Positions 1 to 9,600 of a stretch of DNA of 32,500 bases are shown in pieces. Origin of the DNA: Halisarca cf. caerulea (taxonomy: Eukaryota; Porifera; Demospongiae; Chondrillida; Halisarcidae). Made by a program: the position numbers and the translations under genes. Within the stretch, counting starts at the first letter, position 1. Each line of letters opens with the position of its first letter. The DNA is taken from contig CAUJGJ010000242.1 in the NCBI GenBank assembly GCA_963170055.1, positions 2,579,477-2,611,976 of the forward strand. The letters run 5' to 3'. The notes beneath the pieces were generated by a model. That model saw only the letters and a program-made list of their open reading frames with translations, had not been told where the DNA came from and did no database searches.

Positions 1-483
1 TTGCATACTGTAGTACTCTGTAGCAAGAATTATGACTTTCTGCTTTCTTCCTAGATGTTAAAGTCCCAGGATATATTTTAATCTCTAATTCTTTATAAAA
101 CTGGATTTCTGGCATTTTGGAGTATTTGCGCTCGTAACGAAGCACGCAAGTATCAAAATTTAGACTACAACATGCATGCCTCGATGTTCAGCCTCCATTT
201 TATTCCAATGACGTCATGATGATGCCTACGTATGCATGTCACTGAAGCGTATCAATCTACATAAATTTTAACAGGATGGTGATTGAATGGGAGCTGAAAT
301 TCAAAGTTAGTGATCATTTTAGAATTGACTAGTAGTGAAGCATTAATCAACATTGCATGAGCATACATGAAAATAGGAAGTAAAGATAATCAAAGAGGTC
401 AAGTTCAAATAGTGAATTGTCAAGAATTTTAAAATTGACTGCAATTATATTTGGGGCTGAAACTTACGCAGTAGGCATATAGG

Positions 484-538
484 TCCGACAAAAAAAAATG
501 ACCGACCAAGTCCAATTTTAGTCAGACATTTGTCAGAA
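484..538. repeat. Dispersed GTCAGACATTT repeat
   Basis: A poly-A run followed by a segment ending GTCAGACATTTG also occurs at 19466-19512 (GGGTCAGACATTTGGC). A looser form is at 9022-9050 (GGGTCAGCCAGATTTGGC). This may be a small interspersed repeat; its ends are unclear. Confidence 0.35.
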
Positions 539-572
539 CAAATATTATTCCATATTTTGTGCACTGTGTATG

Positions 573-658
573 CATGTGTGTGTGCATACGTACGTGTGTG
601 CGTACGTGCGTGTGTGCATGCTGGTGTGTTTGTGTGAGTGTGCATGCGTGCGTGTGTG
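573..658. repeat. Interrupted TG/CG microsatellite
   Basis: Alternating purine-pyrimidine tract with TG, CG and CATG interruptions. It is the gene A counterpart of the much longer arrays at 13297-13537 and 25971-26050. Confidence 0.7.
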
Positions 659-1107
659 ATTGGAGTGCATTTGCATGTTGCCAATTTTAAATGCATAATC
701 AGTTCCATACATACTATTTGTGAATAAATTTCTGAAATTTATGGTCAGTTACCAGTGTGTCCATGAACAAATTTGTGGTATACCCTAAATTGAGAAATTT
801 TTGCTACCAATAACATTCGTGTTTTTCACGAATCGACTCCAATCGCAAATTTTCTTTGTCACGAATATTTCTGCACACGTTCCAAATTTTACTTAGGTAT
901 AGACAATCTATGACAAGACTCGCGGAATTTTTATTCGCAAACATTAATTTCTGCCTACCAGATTTGAGCCCAATTTGTGAAATTTAAAGTTCGCGAATAT
1001 TCTCCGATTTAGGGTTTAACGTATTTCTGACAAATATATATGTGGATATAATATTATACTTTTGACAGATCTAATATGGTCATTGTTTGCAAATTGCTTG
1101 CATGTAG

Positions 1108-1414
1108 TGCCAGGACCGGTAACTTCTCTCCAAATAAGGTCATCCACTACCATTTTTGGACTGATCATAACATGGGGACCACCTTCCGGTAGCAACTATC
1201 CAACTCCTGTTACCTATCAACTCAGATATCGTGAGAGACCATCTAGTGGACCACCTGGTAGTTGGAGTAGTACTGTACAGAGGACTGCTACACAGAGACA
1301 GTACACTACACCTGTACTCAAACCAGGTACTAGGTATGAAGTGCAGGTGTGGGCAGTTTCTAGTATTGGAAATGGGCAAAGTGTCACAAGAATAGCAACA
1401 TTCTACATACCAAT
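1108..1414 (+). pseudogene. Gene A type I FN3 exon 1, frame-disrupted
   Basis: The exon starts after a TAG acceptor with the VPGPVTSLQ start shared by type I domains and keeps the Y-x-V-x-V-W-A-V-S-S-I-G core. It is 307 nt long where its siblings are 303. Near the donor, four extra bases (ATTC, about 1401) sit between GCAAC and TACAT, so the usual CAAT|GTACTG donor falls in phase 2 instead of phase 1. Reading on without splicing reaches TGA at 1419-1421. The exon is symmetrical in its ancestors, so skipping it would restore the gene. A sequencing error is the alternative. Confidence 0.7.
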
Positions 1415-4400
1415 GTACTGAGTAGATTGACCAATTTGCTCAGCTGATATGCTGATAACCCACAACTTTATTCTATTTTTTTTCTTTTCAATATGTAGCA
1501 CCAGGCCCAGTAACCTTCCTCCAAGTGAGAACAACCACTACCATATTTGGACTGATCATAACATGGGGACCACCTTCTGGTAGCAACTATCCAACTCCTG
1601 CTACCTATCAACTCAGATATCGTGAGAGACCATCTAGTGGATCACCTGGTAGTTGGAGTAGTGTTGTACGGAGGACTGCAACACAGAGACAGTACACTAC
1701 ACCTGTACTCAAACCAGGTACTAGGTATGAAGTGCAGGTGTGGGCAGTTTCCGCTGTAGGGAATGGACAGAGTATATTTCGAACAGCAAGCACTCTTCGA
1801 GGTATGTAGTTGCAAGACTAGTGTAAATTAATCCATATTTAGACACTGTCACACTAAAATGCTATTTTCTTCTAACAAAATTTATATTAAGTACCTGGTC
1901 CAGTAACCTTCCTCCAAGTGAGACCATCCACTACCAAATTTGGACTGATCATAACATGGGGACCACCTTCTGGTAGCAACTATCCAACTCCTGTTACCTA
2001 TCAACTCAGATATCGTGAGAGACCATCTAGTGGATCACCTGGTGGTTGGAGTAGTACTGTACAGAGGACTGCTACACAGAGACAGTACACTACACCTGTA
2101 CTCAAACCGGGTACTAGGTATGAAGTGGAGGTTTGGGCAGTTTCTAGCATTGGAAGAGGACAAAGTGTCACAAGAACTGCAACTACATACCAATGTACTG
2201 AGTAGATTATGTGTAATAACTGTTCAACGGACATGGTGCAATGCATATAGTTCCCTTTTTTCCATAATATGTAGTGCCAGGACCAGTGACCTCCCTCCAA
2301 GTGAGACCATCCACTACCAAATTTGGACTGATCATAACATGGCAACCACCTTCTGCTAGCAACTATCCAATTCCTGTTATCTATCGACTCAGATATCGTG
2401 AGAGACCATCTAGTGGATCACCTGGTGGTTGGAGGAGTACTGTACAGAGGACTGCTACACAGAGACAGTACACTACACCTGTACTCAAACCAGGTACTAG
2501 GTATGAAGTGGAGGTCTGGGCTGTTACTAACATTGGAATCAATAATGGTCCTAAGAGCAGCACAGTAGGGACTACATTCCAAGGTAACCTACTTTAGTAG
2601 CTGTATTTGTACATTACAATACATAAGGATAAAGTTTCGTATTATACTGCTGATGCTGATATATACTGGTACAATGTTTGCTATCAAGAGGATGCATAGA
2701 CATTTTAGGCCCTCTAAAGTTAAACAGCATTATATTAGCTATACAAACACTTATATTCTAGGATTAGTATAGTATGCTGGCATACAAGGGAACTTGGTTA
2801 GTAAGTACCTATTTTAGTACATTGTCCTGGATAGTATATGAGTACTCCTTATTCTGCATGTCCCTGTGTATACCTCATGTACATAAACCAACCCTGATAG
2901 TAAGTACCTCTGATAGTAAGTACTGATTTTGTGTCCCCTTTGAGGTATATACTAAGCAGGCTTCACTATATATTATTGCTCTTTACAGCACCTTCTCCAG
3001 TTGCCAACCTTACTATCAAGCCCATTCGGGAAGACAATGGCAGCATTTCTCTTGTCATCTCGTGGGATGAACCACAAAGTGATCAGCCCATCACATCTTA
3101 CGAGGGAAACTATAGGACGCACACTGCTCCGGGTTGGCGGAGACAGTTTTCCAACAACAGCAAACAGCACAAATACACCAATGTGCTGGAGGGGAAGAAT
3201 CATGATGTCCGTGTGAGAGCCGTATCCAGTCTTAGCCATGGAAAGTTCATCATTGCCTCTGCTCTATGTATGTATGTACTGCAGTACTTGTTCACCAATT
3301 GTGCACAATAAGTATGTAATGCTATGTATATACGTACGTATGTAAGTCTTGCACTGTTTGTATGGCTGCATATGCTAAGTATCTAAGAAAGCACATGTAC
3401 CTGCATGTACATGCATAGTGCTGCACACAGACACACACACATATCCACCTCGTGCATTCACACCACTCTCAAACACTCATAAATAGACATGCATGAATCC
3501 ATTGTATGGGAATTACACTATATAGGAGCATAAGATGTGTCCTTCCTAGGGAGGTTCATTGCATGTACTTCGGCCCTACAGTATATTGGACCTTTCAAGC
3601 AATGTTTTTTTTATTTACATTTAGTGAATGCATTAGCAAATCATAACAATCTGTATAGTATTACATACACATGCAGTGTTATCATTATGAATAATTGCTT
3701 GTTTTTATACTGTACATATCCATTACATACTATGTTATGTACAGTACGTGGATGTATTCTATCTGTTTATTAGTGCCCACTTTGAGTGTTGCTGAAGTAG
3801 TGTTAGTGACAAACGATAGTATATCTCTGAGATGGAACAGCACTGATGCTGACGACTTCGTTGTCTACTACAAGGAGCACAATGCATCGACCGTGTACAA
3901 TGCTACTACTACGGTCTCTGAGTACAATATTACTGATCTGATTCCATTCACTCTTTACCATATAACGGTTTCAGGTATGAGTGTACTGGGGGTGTCTAAT
4001 ACCACTACTGTAGGAAGAGGACCATCTGTGGTCAGAACAGCAGAAAGTGGTAAGTTGTCCATTTTCTGCACCTTGGTCATGCATGATGCATGTCTGCCCT
4101 CGCCCCATCCTCGCCACTCACTGTGAAGTCACACAAATCAAAACTATGAGTACACAGTTACCCCTCCCTAATAAGGACATCCTTGGAACCACAATAACTT
4201 GTCCTGTACAGTAAAACCGCCACATTAAGGACACCACTGGGACCACAGTGAGCTGTCCTGTTTATGGAGGTGTCCTTATTTCAGAAGATTCAACAGTACA
4301 CATATCAATGTGATGGACTTTTAATGGGACAGAGCAATGGTGTCCTATTTAAGGAGGTTTCAGCATTTCGGAGGTGTCCTTCAAATAGAAATTTACTGTA

Positions 4401-7400
4401 TACAGTATGCAAATTTGAACCTGTCCTTATTTGTACAATCATATTGCCTACAGTTAATATAATCAGAAAGACTATATACAGTATAATAATACTACATGTA
4501 TTATATAATCTTATATACTCTTTTGTATTGTGGTTGCTATTATCTACGTATATATTCATTGTGATACTTAATTATTAGTATTATTGAGATTCTGTAATAA
4601 TCGTTACAGTGAAACCTGTCTCAAAGACCACTTGCATATAAAGACCACCTGTCTATAGAGACTATGCATTAGGCTGGTTCACTGTCCACTTCACTTGTAC
4701 TAATGCACCTCTCTACAAGGACCACCTGTCTACAGAGACCACAATTACCTGGTCTCTTGACCGGTTGCTATAGACAGGTTTCACTGCATGATGCTAATTT
4801 AAATTGCTCTACATAACGATCTCATTCGCTGATGTTCTTTCTGAGATGCATATTGCTGTCCTCTGTACAGCTCCCTCGGTACATCCACATGCCGTAATGG
4901 GAAGGAGTGTTGGCATGACATGGATCTACCTGGTCTGGTCCTCTGTGTCGGGCAGAGGTGCAAATGGGGTAATAACCAACTACACCGTTGAGGTATCCCT
5001 TTCAGGGGAGAATGAAAATTCCCAATTCACTGTTGATGCCAATGATCCACGTTTCATTGGAGTCAAGACAATCACTTTCAACATAACTGGATTGAGGGCA
5101 TGTACACCGTACATGGTGAGAGTGGCTGCATCTACTTCTGTCGGTAGAGGGCCTTACAGTGAATGGGTGGATATCAAAACATCATCAGGTGAGACTCTTA
5201 AAAAATTAATGAAGAAAAGTGTTAGTGGCAGGGCTAGGATTGAACCCTCTACCGCAATACAACCTCGTCGGCTTGCTAGCTGCTAAGCCATCAGTAGTAT
5301 AATATATTATGAAGTCTGTCAAATACAAATAAAACAACAAGCAAGAATAAAACACAAAGAATGCATTCATTTTACATGATTTTTTTATTTTAATTGTATT
5401 AATTGCATGTCTGTTTAATTTATTTCGCAATACAGCTCCTCTTCCAAGTAACCTGACAGCTGTCATAGTGGGATCATTATTCGGTGCCCTGTTCCTGTTC
5501 ATCATTCTAGTATTGCTGCTCCTGCTGATCATTGTGTGTGTCATTTGCCTGGGAAGGCGATTTTCCGGTGGATCTCCTACAAAGTCTGAGCCTGATAATG
5601 AGTAAGGCATCGTTTCATTACTGTCAAAAGTATACATATTGAATGTAATTTGAATATTGTACCTGTGTGGAATGGGTTGGGTGGGTGGTTTTGCAAGTGT
5701 GTGCATGCATGTGTGCATGTGTTCAGGGGCCCTTGACTACCAGCCGAGATCCTCCAAAATGTATTCAGACAGCTTGCATGGTTACGAGCCTCTTTTGGAG
5801 CAATAATGAATGACATTATACTGACAATGTTGGTGTGGCTGGTTGGTGCACCCATGTTAGTGTATACGTGTACACCCCTGAGGCCCTAGTATAATTGTGA
5901 ACAAAGTTTAGAACCTCGAATAATTAAAAAATATAAATTGAAGTTTGGAATGGATGTGGGAATAGCAGCCATGGCTGTAATGGGGGTCGAAAATGGAGGA
6001 TGACATGGCAAATATTCTGATTTCCCGAGAAGAACCCCACTCTACTGGACAAAGTAATTCAGACGATGCTCTGTTCCTTGTATCGATCTAAGTCCACATT
6101 GGGTATTGAGGTACTTAAGAAACGCAAATCCTGAGTGCTGGGAGTGTGAACGGACTGTAAATTTCTATCAAGTAGTTTCGCTTGAATTTAACCATCAACT
6201 TTTGTAGCGCATACTTAACTAAATATTGCACAATGCATTATCCGTTATGTACCTTTTATTTTGACCTGTGATTTACGACCAAAGACGCATTTTGGGGCCC
6301 TTGTAGACTTTTATGGCCAATAATGCGTGGGCGATTGAGTTCTGTGTACACTGACAACTGAATCGACTAGCCTTGCTAAACAGCTCAATAATAATTATGT
6401 TGTATCCTGGTGAGGGGGCGAATTATGGGTGGGTCAAAGAAAAAAGTGTGCTGACATTTGCAATGTAGCACAGCTGCAGGTCACTGATATACGCACACTT
6501 CCCAATTGATGTCAGTTGATGTTAATTTGTATATCGACAAGAGTAAGTGGCTGGAACTGATCAACTCTAGGTGAGACTGTACACACGAACAGTCGGCAGT
6601 TTATGGTTGCCAGGATACAAACTAGTTATATCCTGTCCAGGTGTGCTGTAGCAGAAAATACAGTGCTGATGACCTTTTAGTGGAATATAATTTGGTGACT
6701 TGTTACGAAATTCACCAATTCACCAAATGAAGATCCCGAGGCTTACAAGAATGTCCGGCTATATTATTATGGTATATATAATTATTATTTGAGTTTATAA
6801 GTGTGTACTCCTATAATTATATTAATTCTATATAACATTGTATATGTAATATTTAAAGTAGTGTACATACAGACTATAATTCTTGCTTGCATAATATTTG
6901 TACTGTTTTAGATGCTTGTGGATGTATCTTCAGTGTTCTCCCCAGCAATACTCAAGTGCAGCACTCCGCTATCCGTTAAAAGCAGGGCGCTACATGCCTT
7001 CACATAGACGCTATTCCTGAACATGGGAGCACTATGCCTTCCATTAATAATACTGAAGGTTCTGTGTGGGTGAAGCCACACAAGTGAGCCAATTGCTCTG
7101 TGGTGAAGCCATACAGGTGACGATTTCTTCACCTCTGGCACCAGTTGAAGTACAGTAGTACCGGGCCTAGGGTTGCAGCATGCATTGAGGACTACAAGCA
7201 AACCCTGGATTGTAGAGCCTCACACAGCATAACCACTATCCCTTATCTGTTAACCAGGAGGGGTGGGGGGCACTATATATGCCTTCAAAAATCGTAGGGA
7301 GAACCCTGTATATTAATTGTATATGGTTTATGTATCTGCTGCCTTCAGTGCACGTTCATTGATGTCTTCCTTCCAGGCTGGAGTCAAAGGAGAATGTTGG

Positions 7401-7422
7401 TGCATCAGAGGAGGCAGCATGA
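1108..7422 (+). CDS. Gene A: FN3-repeat single-pass membrane protein, 5' partial, possibly impaired
   Basis: Predicted coding exons are 1108-1414, 1499-1801, 1892-2194, 2275-2583, 2989-3267, 3774-4049, 4871-5188, 5436-5601 and 7377-7422. They encode four type I FN3 domains, one each of types II, III and IV, a transmembrane segment and a short cytoplasmic tail. All introns are phase 1 except the last (phase 2), exactly as in genes B and C. No signal peptide, Ig-like or FN3-0 exon is visible before 1108, so the 5' part is off-window or lost. The first FN3 exon has a 4-base insertion that breaks its phase. Skipping that exon leaves exons 1499-7422 open through all joins (about 665 residues). The protein is probably a glycosylated cell-surface adhesion or recognition molecule; that role is inferred from domains only. 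It could instead be a decaying copy, and only transcripts would decide. Confidence 0.75.
1499..1801 (+). CDS. Gene A type I FN3 exon 2
   Basis: 303 nt, phase 1-1. It is preceded by a long T-rich tract and ATATGTAG and starts APGPVTFLQ. The domain keeps the type I core: W-G-P-P-S-G-S near the start, L-R-Y-R-E-R in mid-domain, and G-T-R-Y-E-V-Q-V-W-A-V near the end. Its donor is CGAG|GTATGT, a strong consensus site, unlike the weak GTACTG of most type I exons. Confidence 0.85.
1892..2194 (+). CDS. Gene A type I FN3 exon 3
   Basis: 303 nt, phase 1-1, acceptor TATTAAG, starting VPGPVTFLQVRPSTT. The donor is CAAT|GTACTG. If the intron is retained the frame runs into CTE and a TAG stop at 2203-2205. 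The nucleotide sequence is almost the same as the type I exons of genes B and C. Confidence 0.85.
2275..2583 (+). CDS. Gene A type I FN3 exon 4 (GINNG variant)
   Basis: 309 nt, phase 1-1. It starts VPGPVTSLQ and differs from the other type I exons at its end, where N-I-G-I-N-N-G-P-K-S-S-T replaces the usual S-I-G-R-G-Q. It ends CCAAG|GTAACC. The same variant is the last type I exon of gene B (14973-15281), so it marks a fixed position in the array; gene C lacks it. Confidence 0.85.
2800..2960. repeat. Single-copy form of the GTAAGTAC intron repeat (gene A)
   Basis: It includes GTAAGTACCTATTTTAGTAC, a CTGTGTATACCTCATGTAC block and ATAGTAAGTACCTCTGATAG, in the same order as the 91-bp tandem unit of gene B (15490-15780). 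It ends GAGGTATATACTAAGC. Confidence 0.65.
2989..3267 (+). CDS. Gene A type II FN3 exon
   Basis: 279 nt, phase 1-1, acceptor CTCTTTACAG, donor CTAT|GTATGT. The product starts APSPVANLTI, contains the W-D-E-P-Q-S-D strand typical of an FN3 B-strand region, and ends V-R-V-R-A-V-S-S-L-S-H-G. It matches gene B exon 15856-16134 closely. Gene C has no counterpart. Confidence 0.85.
3427..3448. repeat. Short CA tract in the type II-III intron of gene A
   Basis: A brief ACACACACAC tract follows AGTGCTGCAC, at the same place as the long CA arrays of gene B (16318-16598) and gene C (27341-27464). The shared downstream flank is CTCAAACACTCATAAA. Confidence 0.6.
3774..4049 (+). CDS. Gene A type III FN3 exon
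   Basis: 276 nt, phase 1-1, acceptor TTTATTAG, donor AGTG|GTAAGT. The product starts LPTLSVAEVVLV, has the S-L-R-W-N-S strand and L-I-P-F-T-L-Y-H-I-T-V-S-G, with several N-x-S/T sequons. It differs from the B and C copies after V-S-G, reading M-S-V-L-G-V-S-N-T-T-T. Confidence 0.85.
4207..4400. mobile_element. MITE-like element, AAGGACACC family (gene A copy)
   Basis: Left end TACAGTAAAACC leads to TTAAGGACACC. The right end GGTGTCCTTCAAATAG through TTTACTGTA is its inverted counterpart, so the element can fold on itself. Copies in genes B (17684-17934) and C (28175-28587) occupy the same intron and carry extra 54-bp units. No coding capacity. Confidence 0.6.
4607..4786. mobile_element. 180-bp MITE-like element with CAGTGAAACCTGTCT ends (gene A)
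   Basis: It starts CAGTGAAACCTGTCT and ends AGACAGGTTTCACTG, perfect 15-bp inverted termini. Inside are repeats of AAAGACCACCTGTCTA type. The same element is at 28800-28979 in gene C. Gene B has the flanks (GTAATAATCATTA then CATGTAT) with no element. The target duplication is unclear; TA is possible. Confidence 0.75.
4871..5188 (+). CDS. Gene A type IV FN3 exon (membrane-proximal)
   Basis: 318 nt, phase 1-1, acceptor CTCTGTACAG, donor TCAG|GTGAGA. It starts APSVHPHAVMGRS and carries the typical late FN3 motif L-R-A-C-T-P-Y-M-V-R-V-A-A-S-T-S-V-G-R-G-P-Y-S. It lies directly before the transmembrane exon in all three genes, so it is the domain nearest the membrane. Confidence 0.88.
5222..5295 (-). 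repeat. tRNA-like SINE-type remnant (gene A)
   Basis: On the minus strand a box A-like TGGCTTAGCAGC (5290-5279) lies about 44 nt before a box B match GGTTCAATCC (5246-5237), the spacing found in tRNA genes. The T-stem pairs poorly and no proper anticodon loop forms, so it is a tRNA-derived repeat or pseudogene. It lies in the intron before the transmembrane exon, with relatives at the same place in B and C. Confidence 0.55.
5436..5601 (+). CDS. Gene A transmembrane exon
   Basis: 166 nt, entering in phase 1 and leaving in phase 2. The product starts APLPSNLTAVIVGS, continues as an uninterrupted hydrophobic helix of about 30 residues, then G-R-R-F and S-P-T-K-S-E-P-D-N-E. The donor GA|GTAAGG overlaps an in-frame TAA stop (GAG TAA, 5600-5605), so retaining the intron would end the protein at that glutamate. 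Confidence 0.88.
5602..7376. other. Last intron of gene A (non-coding, 1775 bp)
   Basis: It matches the last intron of gene C (29777-31526) over most of its length, including the segments GGGGCCCTTG and CCACTGACA-rich surroundings of the 6931-7308 element. The gene B equivalent is only 903 bp. No exon is supported inside it; the 97-codon minus-strand frame at 6908-7201 falls within a TIR element. Confidence 0.6.
6931..7308. mobile_element. hAT-like TIR element remnant (gene A)
   Basis: The left end CAGTGTTCTCCCC and right end TAGGGAGAACCCTG form inverted termini of the hAT type (CAGNG with TTCTCC). Its size of 378 bp leaves no transposase. The flanking eight bases do not match convincingly, so insertion is old or the ends are imprecise. 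It is shared with gene C (31070-31457) and absent from gene B. Confidence 0.5.
7377..7422 (+). CDS. Gene A cytoplasmic tail exon
   Basis: Acceptor TTCCTTCCAG followed by G, which completes the split GA|G codon, then L-E-S-K-E-N-V-G-A-S-E-E-A-A and TGA. The coding sequence is the same as gene C's and clearly related to gene B's, which supports it as real although it is only 46 nt. Confidence 0.8.
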
Positions 7423-7610
7423 TGTGAAGATCAGCCCAACTGAACAGCTCCCTTACGTACTCCCTGAAACTGTCTGGCTAGCTTCACAAATTTAAGGCAA
7501 CAATGGTATTAATAGTCTTCATATCATAGATCCGCATTGTATGCTGCAACTACAGTAAATATGCATCATGCCTCATAATTGTCCTTATACCGTGCCACAA
7601 TTGCAAGTGT

Positions 7611-7616
7611 ATTAAA
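7611..7616 (+). terminator. Polyadenylation signal candidate, gene A (ATTAAA)
   Basis: ATTAAA in the context AAGTGTATTAAACGAT, 189 nt after the gene A stop codon. The same hexamer in the same context lies downstream of B (20167) and C (31761), which supports it as the shared 3' end signal. Confidence 0.55.
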
Positions 7617-7654
7617 CGATATTACATCTATTTGACTATAAGCCATTGACTTTA

Positions 7655-7813
7655 ACCGTATAGCAGAAATTTTGGCGAGCTTTTAATTTTGGCGTTTTTG
7701 TTTCTATAGATGGTATTGGCGAAAATAAAATTTGGCAAATTGAACATAAATGCTCTCAACTATTGTAATTCTCAATGATCTAAAACCCTCGCCATAGTTT
7801 CCCACTATATGGT
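7655..7813. mobile_element. Small TIR element, ACCGTATAG family (after gene A)
   Basis: Left ACCGTATAGCAGAAATTTTG and right TTTCCCACTATATGGT are imperfect inverted termini about 159 bp apart, with two internal TTTTGGCG blocks. The copy after gene C (31808-31965) has better-matching ends. Confidence 0.5.
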
Positions 7814-9600
7814 ATGTTATGTAATTGTATTAACTAATAGCACTATTATAATATTGATAAATTAATGTGATATAATAATATTATGCAGTTAAACTTCATT
7901 CTGTGACCCACCACAATATGGGATGTCAGTTTAATGGTGGATTAGCGGGGGTTGCCGTAGAAACAAGTCATGCATGCATTTTAATTCACTTTTGAGAATC
8001 TAGGACTAATTATAATGGGTTTGGTAGATTAGAGATCCAGAATATGATGAAAATCCTATTATTATTATTATTAATAATCCAATAATTATAATTATTGTTT
8101 AATTATTAAGCTTGAAGTTAAATTTGCACCAGTTATCTGACTTATAAACGTGTAGTTTTTCACTAGGAACGTAAAGTTTAACATTTAATGGTTAAATTAT
8201 CAACCACGAAGAAATCGATATGAGTAAAATTACAAACACATGCAGGCACATAAAACGACTGGAGCGATTAGGTGTTCATGAGGCAAGTTGAACGTGGTGA
8301 GAAGTCAGATCCTTTGTTAACAATCTTGCCAAGTTTCAGCATCTCCAATGAGCATTAAGATCTCTGCCTTATTGAAAGAAATTTGGTTACTGAGAAAACT
8401 TGTCTTGGAGCCTTTGTCACATAATTATCAGGTGACTTTGTTCACGATGGTGCAATACATTTTACTTCCGAATCAAAGGGGGTTCGAATTCCTACAAATG
8501 GCAGCTAAATGTTCATTGCTTGGACTTTTGACATTATTGTTTATTCCTGCGATATGCAGGTTTTGTAGTTTCAGAGAAGAGAACAATTATTTTTAAAAGA
8601 GTATATGACAAATCATAAAGCCTAAGCAAACGCAGTCTGCACATGATCATGATCAATGCACACAAAATTCGCTAAAGAGATATATTTTCATTACATTCCT
8701 TTGAAACCACGAAACACCCCCTTACTGGCTGATTGTACACATAAACTACCTGCGGATCACATGTATGTCACATGACATTGTACCTTGCATGTGAATAATT
8801 AGGTACAAAATGGCGGAATTGGCATAAGGTTTCTTTTCATGGTTACCATGTATACATTTACCAGCGGGAGGCTGAAATTGATGCATGCTTAGCTTCACTA
8901 TCTCTTCTTCACAAATGTTAATTTGGTGAATAAGACATACTAGATTATGCGAAAAGCTAGAAATGGCTGCCTACCATCTACCATTTTCCAAACAAACAAT
9001 GAGTATGGCCAACCAAAATTGAATTGGGTCAGCCAGATTTGGCTGACTCCCAAAACGAGCACTGAGTCTCCGTTATTGGGTATCACAGTCAAATGTCAAT
9101 TTCATTGCCAATCTGAAGGCTCCGTGCTAAAGATTCCTTTGTATTATGTATGTACATACATACATACATAATCTATAATATACATATTATGATGGCTGGA
9201 AACGGCTGTCCGATATTCAAAATGTCCTACCAATATAATTCTGCATGGGTCAGCCATTTATCTTAGCAAAGGTCAAATGCTATGTCTACCAATGTATGCG
9301 TGCCTACATTCGTTCTGTTACTTTACCGATTTTTGAACAAAGAACTCAAATGTTTCAATGATTGACACTGCCCCGCATGTACCTTGACAGATAGTCAATG
9401 AGCAACTAAAGAGTGAGGAAACAGTCCTACATGGAAGGATATAATAACATTATTATGTTCAAACTTTGTAGCTGGCAAAAAATTAGAGTCAAAGACTAGA
9501 GCGGATCCCTACTTTTCAGCAAGAATTAGAGTATAACCTAACCTAGTCTCATACCCAGTCCCTTCCACCGACCAGAAGGGGTTGGGTACAAGACTAAACC
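7814..9600. other. Spacer after gene A, first part
   Basis: From the gene A end to about 8400 the DNA matches the end of the window (31966-32500), as part of the A/C segmental duplication. Beyond that I see no gene. The 82-codon frame at 8348-8596 begins at an ATG that is GTA in the gene C copy, so it is not conserved. Confidence 0.5.

Larger units (their letters stand above)
1..1107. other. Non-coding stretch before the first gene A exon (probable intron)
   Basis: No signal peptide, Ig-like or FN3-0 exon could be read here. An interrupted TG/CG tract (about 573-658) is followed by GGAGTGCATTTGCATGTTGC, which also follows the TG arrays before the first type I exon in genes B (about 13560) and C (about 26103). 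That places this stretch in the intron before the type I block. The 484-538 part resembles 19466-19512 (see the repeat entry). Confidence 0.5.

Noticed and set aside
1140..1379. Minus-strand frames opposite type I FN3 exons
   Set aside because: They mirror repeated exons (also at 2001-2345, 13763-14119, 14737-14928 and 26692-26946); no splice or domain support.
3537..3773. Short frame before the gene A type III exon
   Set aside because: It lies in an intron and differs between paralogues; the exon begins at the TTATTAG acceptor.
4804..4870. Extended coding upstream of the type IV exon
   Set aside because: The frame is open in A and B, but gene C has a one-base difference in this part (CATTGCTGATC), and a good CTGTACAG acceptor lies at the domain start in all three.
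6908..7201. 97-codon minus-strand frame
   Set aside because: It lies within the hAT-like element, is not kept in the gene C copy, and shows no transposase motif.
8348..8596. 82-codon frame in the A-B spacer
   Set aside because: The ATG is not conserved in the gene C copy of this DNA, and no domain is recognised.
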